DNA of 64,000 nt from Clostridia bacterium (GTDB lineage: Bacteria > Bacillota > Clostridia > Christensenellales > DTU072): assembly GCA_017403145.1 (NCBI GenBank), contig JAFQOO010000010.1, forward strand, positions 32,151 to 96,150. Reading direction: 5' to 3'. A model generated the notes under the pieces. It saw nothing but the letters and a program-made list of their open reading frames with translations. It ran no database searches and was not told the origin of the DNA. Each line of letters starts with the position of its first letter. Position 1 is the stretch's first letter. The translations under genes were made by a program, and so were the position numbers. Below are positions 25,777-34,000 of this stretch, in pieces.

Positions 25777-26238
25777 ATGGCAAAATTTAAAAAATGTCCA
25801 CGTTGCGACCTTAATTACATCCCCATAGAAGAAGATTACTGCTCTATCTGTAAAGAAGAGCTAAAAGGCATAGTTAGAACCGACTCGGATGACGATACCG
25901 ATTTGGAAGAAGGTCTATGTCCTCGCTGTAGAGAAAACTACGTAAACGAAGGCGAAAAGTACTGCGAGCAATGCCTAAGAGAAATGGAAGAAGAAAAAGA
26001 CAAGAGCTCTCGCGATGATTATTGGGAAGAAGAAAAAGTAGAAGACGTTCTCGACGACGATATGATTCTTGACGACGAAGAATTCGTAAGCTTTGGCGCT
26101 CTCGAAGACGAAGAAGATTTCGACGAAGACGAAGAAGAACGTCTAGATTATTTTGAAGATGATTTCGAAGAGGTTTCTCCCGACGATTACGACGAAGAGG
26201 AAGAGGACGAAGAAGAAGACGACAACGACGATTATTAA
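25777..26238 (+). CDS. Small protein with two zinc ribbons and a very acidic tail
   Basis: 153 residues from the ATG at 25777, set by AAAGGAG; an in-frame ATG at 25744 falls almost at the predicted transcription start. Two CxxC pairs make each ribbon: C7/C10 with C22/C25, and C48/C51 with C63/C66. The rest is almost wholly acidic, with long Asp/Glu runs to the end (EEEEDEEEDDNDDY). No enzyme motif is present. Acidic tails like this occur in RNA-polymerase-associated or nucleic-acid-mimicking proteins, but no function can be assigned. It stands alone between a strong promoter and a terminator. Confidence 0.8.
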   Translation: MAKFKKCPRCDLNYIPIEEDYCSICKEELKGIVRTDSDDDTDLEEGLCPRCRENYVNEGEKYCEQCLREMEEEKDKSSRDDYWEEEKVEDVLDDDMILDDEEFVSFGALEDEEDFDEDEEERLDYFEDDFEEVSPDDYDEEEEDEEEDDNDDY

Positions 26239-26242
26239 GATT

Positions 26243-26271
26243 AAAGCCTTGCAATAAGCAAGGCTTTTTTA
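26243..26271 (+). terminator. Terminator of the zinc-ribbon gene
   Basis: AAAGCCTTGC/GCAAGGCTTT, a ten-pair stem with AATAA loop, followed by TTTTTT. Confidence 0.88.
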
Positions 26272-26325
26272 ATGGATATAACGAGCACGCGTACGTTACG
26301 TTAACTTATAAAGTAAAATGATGCA

Positions 26326-26357
26326 ACAAAAAAGCCCCCTATTGCTTGGGGGCTTTT
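26326..26357 (-). terminator. Terminator of the 473-residue lipoprotein gene
   Basis: On the minus strand AAAAGCCCCC and GGGGGCTTTT pair around an eight-base loop and are followed by TTTTTTGTTG. It lies 22 bases after the lipoprotein stop. Confidence 0.88.
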
Positions 26358-26379
26358 AACGTTATTTGTAAAAACGCGA

Positions 26380-27801
26380 CTATTTCTCGCTAGTTGCACC
26401 TTCTAACATAGCATAGTTATCTTCTGCACTAAACTTACCTAGTTGAGTGGGGATAAGGCTATTGGAGCTTCTATCGATAACTTTGGAGAGGTCGAGGTAG
26501 TATGCGTTGTTCTTAACGTCGCTGTTAAAGAAATATACTACGTTGCCAACCAAATCTAAGCCTTGCCAAGTTGCATCGAACTTGGAGTTAAAGATGGTCT
26601 TTGCAGATGATAATGCCTTAGCATAAGTATCACCGCTCTTATCAAGAATCTTGATTTCGTAAACTACGTTTGATGCAAGATAGGTTGCGTATACGCTACC
26701 GTTATCTACCTTAACGTTCATAAGGTTAGCACTGCTTGCCTTGATAACCATATCGCTTACCCACTTGTTATCTACAACGCGGAGATAATCGATGGAATCG
26801 GAATCGGAGGCAAGAACGTTGTTGCCATCAAAGAATTTGTATGCGGTATAGTTTACACCGGAAGTCATACGAACTTCGTTAGCAGGGTTAAATGCGTAGC
26901 TGTCGTCAAAGTCATAGTAGTAATCGCCCTTAGAGGTGGTATTGGCACCGCTATCGGTCTTGGTGTAAATCAAACGAGTTTTGCCACCAATTATTTGAAC
27001 GTCGACTACGGAAAGGTTGTATCCGTTCTTGTGAGCCAAAGTGGAAGCATCGTAAGAATATCTACCATCTATAACCTTTTTGGTGGTTCCGTTTGCAAAT
27101 ACCCAAATTTCGTTGTGCATTTCGGTCTTGTTCTCTGCAGTTTGGGTAAAGAATACTCCACCGGGTAGTGCGTTAGCATATGAATATCCTAGCATTGCGC
27201 TAGATATTTTTTCTTTAACCACTTCGTCCTTTAGCTTTTTGCTGTTAAGGTCGATTGCGTGCAAAGAATACTCTGCATCTTGGTATACAAGGTAGTTGCC
27301 TGCAATACGGAAATTGGTGGTATAATCGCTTAGCTTTACCAAAACTTGGGTACCGGTTCCGTCTAGTTTGGTACGCATAATCCACATATTTGCAGTTTTT
27401 GCATTACCGCTATCGTCTTTCTCGATTGAGGGCGAGGTGTAGTAGATATAATCGCCTGCTACGGTTAGGCCAACCTTCGTGTTGGTGTTGTAAACGTTCT
27501 TGGGAACGATGGTCTTTAGGGTGTTAGCCTTGGGTGCACCGTTTTCGAGTTCTACTCTCATTATTGCGCCTTTAACAGCTTCACCAAAGTCGTTCTCGCC
27601 GGTTGCGTCTGCATATCCGTTGATAAAGTAGAGATATTTACCTACTCTAACTGCTAGTCCACCGTTTGACTCAACGGTCTTGTCGGTCAAGTCGGTTTCG
27701 ATTGCGTCTTGCTTATAATTTTCGTTACAAGCAACCAAGGTTAAAGTCATTACGCTTACCAATAGTACGCAAATTATTAAACTTAGTAATTTCTTCTTCA
27801 T
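26380..27801 (-). CDS. Lipoprotein, likely beta-propeller (DUF5050-like)
   Basis: 473 residues. The signal peptide ends in a lipobox (TLTLVAC), so the protein should be lipid-anchored through C25. The body has repeated short strands such as GKYLYFINGYAD, GDYIYYTSPS, GNYLVYQDAE and GNVVYFFNSD at roughly 50-residue spacing, the pattern of propeller blades in DUF5050-type proteins. No catalytic motif is evident. It has its own promoter and terminator. CGGAG lies eight bases before the start. Confidence 0.75.
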   Translation of the reverse strand: MKKKLLSLIICVLLVSVMTLTLVACNENYKQDAIETDLTDKTVESNGGLAVRVGKYLYFINGYADATGENDFGEAVKGAIMRVELENGAPKANTLKTIVPKNVYNTNTKVGLTVAGDYIYYTSPSIEKDDSGNAKTANMWIMRTKLDGTGTQVLVKLSDYTTNFRIAGNYLVYQDAEYSLHAIDLNSKKLKDEVVKEKISSAMLGYSYANALPGGVFFTQTAENKTEMHNEIWVFANGTTKKVIDGRYSYDASTLAHKNGYNLSVVDVQIIGGKTRLIYTKTDSGANTTSKGDYYYDFDDSYAFNPANEVRMTSGVNYTAYKFFDGNNVLASDSDSIDYLRVVDNKWVSDMVIKASSANLMNVKVDNGSVYATYLASNVVYEIKILDKSGDTYAKALSSAKTIFNSKFDATWQGLDLVGNVVYFFNSDVKNNAYYLDLSKVIDRSSNSLIPTQLGKFSAEDNYAMLEGATSEK

Positions 27802-27834
27802 ATTTACTCCGAAAAGTTTTTGTATAACTTGTTT

Positions 27835-27863
27835 ATTATATAATAATACTATTATTTTTGCAA
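27835..27863 (-). promoter_or_regulatory. Promoter of the 473-residue lipoprotein with a palindromic spacer
   Basis: Minus-strand TTGCAA, a 17-base spacer and TATAAT. The spacer contains a perfect 15-base palindrome, AATAATA-C-TATTATT (27842-27856), which could bind a regulator between the two boxes. Confidence 0.6.
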
Positions 27864-27877
27864 GGTTTTTTAATCAA

Positions 27878-28657
27878 TTAGTCATTATCTACAAGACTTA
27901 CCACGCTATCAAACACGTAACTAGGCTTAATTCCGCTTACAGATAGCATTTCTTTGGTGGTTTCTCCCGATAATACTAGTACCGATTGGAATCCGTTATT
28001 GATACCAAACAAGATATCCGTATAGAGTCTATCCCCTATCATAACGATTTTATCTTTCGGCACGTCGAATAAAGAGCCTATAATTTCCGCCATAGGCGAA
28101 TAGGGCTTACCGCATATTACGCTAGGCGCTCTACCGCAAGAACACTCGAACAAAGCCATTAACGCACCAACGTCGGGCATATCGCCTATATCGGAAGGAC
28201 ATACTGTATCGGGGTGAGTTGCGATAAACTCCCTACCCTTTTCCAACAGCACGTTAGCTTTCCAAAGCTTTTCATAGTTCAAAGTGGTATCGAATGCAAG
28301 CAAAACGATATCGGCGTCTTCGCTAATAGGGATACCCGCTTCCTCGATAGATTGTACGAAGGTGGGGGTTCCTATGGGATATACGCTTTTAGAAGGACGA
28401 CGAGTATGCAAAAATTGTATTGTTGCCATAGTGCTGGTAACTATTTGCCATAAATCAACGGGATATCCCATTGAAGAAATTTTTCTAACGTATTCGCGTT
28501 TGTCTTTAGAGGAATTGTTTGTCAAAAAGCAAACCTTCTTTCCAAGCGCAGTTAGCTTTTTGAGCGTTTCAATTGCGCCTTCAATAGGCTTATCGCCAAG
28601 ATAAATGGTACCGTCTAGGTCAAACAAGAATAAATCAGCATCAACGGTTGCTCTCAT
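27878..28657 (-). CDS. HAD-IIA family phosphatase (NagD-like)
   Basis: 259 residues. Nucleophile motif FDLDGT (D13, D15), then LTNNSSKD as motif II and VMIGDRLYTDILFG as the distal Asp motif; the cap between motifs II and III is the C2 type of subfamily IIA (NagD, AraL, p-nitrophenyl phosphatase). These are broad-range sugar-phosphate or nucleotide phosphatases. The start follows GAGGAG, 15 bases after the preceding gene, so they are co-transcribed. Confidence 0.9.
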   Translation of the reverse strand: MRATVDADLFLFDLDGTIYLGDKPIEGAIETLKKLTALGKKVCFLTNNSSKDKREYVRKISSMGYPVDLWQIVTSTMATIQFLHTRRPSKSVYPIGTPTFVQSIEEAGIPISEDADIVLLAFDTTLNYEKLWKANVLLEKGREFIATHPDTVCPSDIGDMPDVGALMALFECSCGRAPSVICGKPYSPMAEIIGSLFDVPKDKIVMIGDRLYTDILFGINNGFQSVLVLSGETTKEMLSVSGIKPSYVFDSVVSLVDND

Positions 28658-28672
28658 AATCTCCTCTTTCGT

Positions 28673-29662
28673 TTAGGATATCAGCGCATCTAAATAACCA
28701 CTTTCTACGATATCCCTAACCAATTCCTTTTTGGGGCAAAGTTCAGCAGAAAGTATTATCGCGGATAATATAGCGCTCAAATCCACCCTCTCAACACCTG
28801 CTTCTAGGCGAAAACCATTTAGGCAAAAGTCAAGCTCTTCTTCCGTTGGAATATACCCCTCCACCAAAGCTAAAAGATATGATAATTCTACCTTTCTTCT
28901 AGCCGATAGCGGTGGTTTTATCCCGTTTGTTTCCGCGAGCATACGCACGCGAACTTCGTCCATATAGGGTAGTATAACCCAAAAATCGATATTTGTAAAC
29001 CGTCTTTCTAAATATAAGAGAGAAAATAACGCGTAAAACCTTGCGTGCAATAGGTTTTCGGGATGATATAACTCCAAAACCTTGTTCAAAAAAGCTACGT
29101 ACTCTAACCCGCCAAGCGCCCGAATACATTTGTTACATAGCGCCAGAATTTCCTCTATCGTTCTAAACTCGCGTAGCATAGGACGAAGCTCTTTTAGAAG
29201 GTTTTCGCTAACCCCTTGTTTCTTTCCTCGAAGCCCGCTCCCTAGTACGCTCAAACACTCCAAGTAAAGGGAAAGTAGCAATATCCTTGCCTCGGCTTGG
29301 AACAGGTATTCGTTTTTTGAATTATCAAATATTACAATATTTGGGTATCCATATTCCACTTTTTGGTAGTTGTATATGCCGAATGAGTGAAATGCGCTCA
29401 AAGGAACACCGTCGCTTATTACCATATATGGCAAGCCCTTGCTTTTTGCCAAATCTATCTCTTCGTCTTGACCAAATGCGACTATAAACCTTGCACTTTC
29501 ACATTCTTCCAATGCAATATTTATCACCCTATTCCCACACTTGTTTAGTAGATATTCCAGCTCGCCAAGCTCCCCTATCGCACCAATATCGCAATAGGGA
29601 TAATTACTTTTTATATAATCTACCGCACAGCTTATAGGGTTATCACTAAAAACAATTTCCAC
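28673..29662 (-). CDS. Unassigned protein, possibly a degenerate iron-alcohol-dehydrogenase-fold protein
   Basis: 329 residues, GTG start with no clear Shine-Dalgarno. The order of elements recalls glycerol-1-phosphate or dehydroquinate-type dehydrogenases: an N-terminal nucleotide-binding-like half with FIVAFGQDEEIDLAKSKGLPYMVI in the place of the usual GGGxxxDxAK block, then YPNIVIFDNS, and an all-helical second half. The glycine-rich GGG is replaced by FGQ, and a histidine-rich metal site is not apparent, so catalytic activity is doubtful. The family call is a weak inference. It lies between a permease and the HAD phosphatase in one probable operon. Confidence 0.4.
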   Translation of the reverse strand: MEIVFSDNPISCAVDYIKSNYPYCDIGAIGELGELEYLLNKCGNRVINIALEECESARFIVAFGQDEEIDLAKSKGLPYMVISDGVPLSAFHSFGIYNYQKVEYGYPNIVIFDNSKNEYLFQAEARILLLSLYLECLSVLGSGLRGKKQGVSENLLKELRPMLREFRTIEEILALCNKCIRALGGLEYVAFLNKVLELYHPENLLHARFYALFSLLYLERRFTNIDFWVILPYMDEVRVRMLAETNGIKPPLSARRKVELSYLLALVEGYIPTEEELDFCLNGFRLEAGVERVDLSAILSAIILSAELCPKKELVRDIVESGYLDALIS

Positions 29663-29698
29663 GCAATAATTTTAAAATAACTATCACGCGAAAAAATA

Positions 29699-30766
29699 CT
29701 AATTTTGTTCTATTACCTCTTTTTCCGTCTTACTTTTTATTACCACGGTAACTAGATTATAAATAAAAGCAACGACGGGCACTCCTAGCAGTAATCCCCA
29801 AAAACCAAACAGTCCACCACCAAGAACTACCGCAAGAAGCACGAAAAATGGTGAAAGCCCCACGTATCTACCAACCACGACCGGATAGGTAGTGATTTGC
29901 TCTACTTGTTGTAGTACAAGCATTATCGCAACGAATATTAAAGCGGTCTTCCAAGATATTGTAATAAGAATAATTACCCCTATTATTCCGCCGACGTATC
30001 CTCCTATCGTGGGAATAAGGTTGAATACACCGACCACTACAGCTAAAAGCAGAGGGTATGGGATTTTGAATATTAGGAAAGCCAAATAACACACAACCGA
30101 AAAAATGATTGCTTCAACCAAGCTCCCTGCCAAGTATTTAGAAAATTTCTCTATTACAACGCCAACCGCGCCTTTTAAAAATTCGCTTCTTTTTTGACCA
30201 AATATTTTGACAGATATATCGTAAAGTAATTTTGCCAAATTTTCGCCACCGGAAATCATTGTTACAGCAAGCATAAGACCAAGAAAGGTGTTTATCAAAC
30301 CGCTAACTATATTACCTATGCTTTCTACCATTTTTGGCATAAGATTATCGGTTGAAGATATCCCCTTTTGTAGGGCGTTTTTAAGCCATTCTTTAACCTT
30401 TTCGGGCAAGCTTAATTGGTTCTCCAGCCCACCATTTAAAAGCCATTCAAGGCTATTTTTCAAAGCTGAAAGGCTCTTAACCAGTTCCGGTAAGACAAGA
30501 TAGCCTATAAGTAATATAAAGCCTATTGCTAGCATTAAAGAAAGGGCGAGTGAAAGAGGCTTTTTGAATTTACCAAGCTTTGGGGAAGAAAGCAAAGTCT
30601 TTCCCAAAAAGTCAACGGGCGCTTTTAGTAATAAAGCAAAAAACAACCCTATCAAGAATGGAGATAACGCTTTGCTGATTTTATTTATAATTACACCCGT
30701 AATTTCCAAATTGATTGCAAACAGCACTAAGGTTATGAGCGCGGTTATCGCAAGAGCCTTTTTCAT
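29699..30766 (-). CDS. AI-2E family transporter-type membrane protein
   Basis: 355 residues. The layout is characteristic: paired N-terminal helices, LFFALLLKAPVDFLGK, a soluble amphipathic middle (KEWLKNALQKGISSTDN), and the conserved C-terminal helices with FNLIPTIGGYVGGIIGV and LLGVPVVAFIYNL. The family includes TqsA/YdbI and sodium/proton antiporters, so the substrate is open. No clear Shine-Dalgarno precedes the ATG. Confidence 0.85.
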   Translation of the reverse strand: MKKALAITALITLVLFAINLEITGVIINKISKALSPFLIGLFFALLLKAPVDFLGKTLLSSPKLGKFKKPLSLALSLMLAIGFILLIGYLVLPELVKSLSALKNSLEWLLNGGLENQLSLPEKVKEWLKNALQKGISSTDNLMPKMVESIGNIVSGLINTFLGLMLAVTMISGGENLAKLLYDISVKIFGQKRSEFLKGAVGVVIEKFSKYLAGSLVEAIIFSVVCYLAFLIFKIPYPLLLAVVVGVFNLIPTIGGYVGGIIGVIILITISWKTALIFVAIMLVLQQVEQITTYPVVVGRYVGLSPFFVLLAVVLGGGLFGFWGLLLGVPVVAFIYNLVTVVIKSKTEKEVIEQN

Positions 30767-30817
30767 AGCAAAATTATTTACTATGACGGCATAAATATTC
30801 TTTTCAAATATAAGTTA

Positions 30818-30860
30818 CCATAGACCTCGATTTTGAGATGAGATACGACGGGAAAGTTTT
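30818..30860 (-). repeat. Decayed partial copy of the 126-bp palindromic element (right arm)
   Basis: Plus-strand TAGACCTCGATTTT at 30821-30834 is repeated exactly at 30928-30941, in the right arm of the intact element. Beyond it GATGAGATACGAC parallels GATGCTAGACGCGAC of the intact copy. No complementary left arm is found nearby, so this looks like a remnant or a duplicated arm. Confidence 0.55.
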
Positions 30861-30926
30861 CCGCTAGGTCGCTCAACTATCCTTATGGTTCAGTTAATTT
30901 CCTCTCTTTGCTTGTGTTAGACCACG

Positions 30927-31052
30927 GTAGACCTCGATTTTTGGATGCTAGACGCGACAAAAGTAAAACCCCAAAGGGTTGCTGTACTAGAGGTACTGCG
31001 CCCTATGGGGTTTTGGTTTTAACAAAGTATAGCGCCAAAAAGCGAGGTCTAC
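30927..31052 (-). repeat. 126-bp structured palindromic element, copy A (3' end of the 3899-residue lipoprotein gene)
   Basis: Ends are a perfect ten-base inverted repeat (GTAGACCTCG, 30927-30936, and CGAGGTCTAC, 31043-31052), continued by near-complementary TTTTTGG/CCAAAAA. Read on the minus strand, the interior holds GCGCTATACTT, AGGGCGCAGTACC, AGTACAGCAACCCTTTGGG and CGTCTAGCATC, all shared with copy B. A central GTAC/GTAC stem and an outer AAAACCCC/GGGGTTTT stem followed by ACTTTT could also act as an intrinsic terminator. The TAG stop of the upstream lipoprotein gene lies inside the outer arm. A cis-acting RNA is my preferred reading, but a mobile palindromic element is possible. Confidence 0.72.
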
Positions 31053-34000
31053 GCTTCGGACCAGCCTTCAAACGTAATAGTATTCTGCCTAAAGGTGTTT
31101 TGAACTCTGATATCGTTACGTAATGCAACGGAGGTCTTGATACCAATATCGTTACTATCGAAGATATTATCAAAGATACTTGTGGTAGCACTCGCGTAAG
31201 CAATATTAACGGCCGCGCCACGGTTTGCAACAAACTTGTTGGTATCTAGAACGATATTACCCTTTTGTAGATATACACCGTTCATATTTTCATATAGTTC
31301 GGAATTGCGAAGCTCTAGCGAACCACCTAGCATATAGATAGCGGTCGTATATCCCATAAACGAGGTGTCGGAGATATACAAGGTATTGGCGTATCCCGCC
31401 GCCGTACCTATTGCGGTGCTGTTGGTAAGAACGTTAGCGGTCGCACGAGCAAATCTACTTCTGGATACGGTTAGCGAGCTTGCTTCCTTGCCTACCTTAA
31501 CAGCGGAATCGTTTGCAATATCACGGAATGATACGATATCGAGTAGTACAGCGCCCTTATTGACGATTACTTGTTGGAAGGAAACAGCTATGATTTCTTC
31601 CTCGGAGCTCAAATCGTATGAACCAATAATTGATACCGAAGCGTTAAGGTTAATGGTGATAGTACCATAGTTGCCTGCCATAAAGTACCAAATTACGGTA
31701 TCGCCTTCTCTTAGTTGTTGAATTGCTTGAGCTAGCTCTTCTTGGTTAGAAATGATGCGAGTGTTTTCTCTTTCGGCTACTATTTGATAGGTACCATCGT
31801 TTATAGCAACAAACTCGTAGTTCTTGTGGAAGCCAGCATTCTTTTCTTCGTCGCCACCCTTAGAGAGCATATTATCCTTGTTTACAACTGCTAGAGGATA
31901 GTTGCCTACCATATGCTTATAAGTCAAGGTGCCACCCGTCCAAGCCACCGATAGCTTGCCAAATACCGTGGTGAGGTCGGTGTCGTATCTACCTATCAAG
32001 CCGGGTTCGTTGGGATTGGTTGCAGATACTAGAGTTATAGCACTATCCAAAGGCTTGAGTTCATCAAGATACTCACTGCTTATGGTGTTAACGTTCAAGA
32101 TGACCTTTCTCTTATTGATGGTAACTTGTTGCTGATATAGTGAGGTATATACGCTACCATCGCCGAGGTTTGCACTGGGATAGTTTCTACCACCATCTAT
32201 CATAACGGTTACTTCGTAGGTGCCTGCATCCTTAATCATTGAGCCTGCGGGCAAGGTTTCGTTGGTAGTAACGTTCTTGTAAGAATAGGTTACCTTGATG
32301 TCGCCTAGGTTTTCGGGTAGACCGTTTACGGGAACGTCAAAGTATTCACCGGTGTACTCGAAGGTAGGATTGATGGAGTATACTACTTGCTTCTTGGTGA
32401 TGTGTATCAAGATTAGGAATTCTACGTTACCGATAGTGTAGTTACGTTGGTCTTCGGTAAAGTATGCTCTCATAATATAGGTACCTACTCCAAGAGGCAT
32501 TGCGTCGCTGTATGCTTGTTGCGATGCGTTCGGGTCGTAAACCGCATACTTCGCTTTGGTGGTTGCGCCACGCGGTACTCCGCCTATAGCGGGAACTCTT
32601 TCTTCACCATTATATTCGTAGGTAACTTGCTTCATAGGAATGGTAACGCTTGCACCGTTCTTATCAACGTATTCGTAATCGGATTCTTCAATCTTAACGT
32701 GGTTACCAAGAGCATCTATTTCGTTGTAGAAGTAAATATCTTCTTCATTGATGATACACTTGTTGATTACCATCTTGAATGCAACGGAGCCGGTGTAGTT
32801 ATAGTCGTCTTCATCGGTTACGATTATTCTTACGAAGTAGTCGGGTGAATCTTCAAATTCCTTAACTTGAACGGGTTGTTCGGTTTGCCAATTTTGTCTT
32901 CCGTCAATGGAGTATTGAACGGTGTAATTCAAGGGACCGTATGAACCGTCTTCACGTAGGAATTCACCTAGTTGGATATAATCTTTTACTTCAAGGGTTC
33001 TACCATCGTATACTCTATCACGGAAGTTGATACCATCGGCATCGTTTACCCAAGTGAAATCGGTAGCTTTAATTTCGCGTCTTTCGATGATAATGGTAAT
33101 TTCGCCCTTGATTATATCACCATATGCGTTCTTATAGTGGCAAGTAGCCTTGTATTCGCCTGCCCTATTATGGTTCAAACCATCAAGCTCCCAAATGGGT
33201 GCAATACCACTAGTGGTAAGAGGCATATCGCTTGCGGTAACAACCGTGCCGAGCGGGAATCTGTATACGGTATTTTCGAAGGTTGCAACCTTTTCTTCTA
33301 TCCAATTATAAGCATAGCTCTTAATCGGAACCTTGAAATTCAAGAACATCTTGTCGCTATTTTCGCCGGTAGCATCCTTATCGCCGGAAAGTTTTGGTGA
33401 ATCGCTAAACGATAGGAAGGTGTAACGACACTCGATGGTTGCAATCATATTTTCGAGGTCATAGTCTATGTTCATAATTTCCATATATTCTCCGTCCTCG
33501 GAAACGATAATTCTATCGGGTAGAATGTTGGTTTCGGGACCGGGAACGTATGCGCCTGCTGCGTTAACGCCGATAGCGATAAAGTCGTATACGTAACCAC
33601 CGTTTACGTAGGCTTGTGCGGGAACAGCACTACCTATTGCACTATTTTGAACGGTGGAGCGTAGTGCGTATAGCTTGGGGTCGATAACCTTTACGGTAAA
33701 GAATACGTTATCGTCGTCAACCAAGCCCAACTTAGCTTCGATGTGCGAGTATACCCTACCTACGACGTCGGTCTTGATGGTAGAAAGGCTCTTGGGCGGG
33801 AATGTTAGCGGAACGCTAGCAATTTCCGAAGTACCGTCTTCGTAATCGAAACGATAGTATAGCTTGGTGGGTAGTTGTTCTTCAACGGGAATGCCCGCTA
33901 GAACGTATAGAGTACCAGCACTCAACGGGTCCATAGTGGTTTGACCGTCTTCTAGCTCTTTAGAAACGGGGATATTACGTGCTCTAATGGGGAATTGAAC

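Noticed and set aside
30927..31052. Ordinary MITE or insertion sequence end
   Set aside because: Terminal inverted repeats of a transposable element should be conserved between copies; here the outer arms differ completely and no target-site duplication is seen. Not fully excluded with two copies only.
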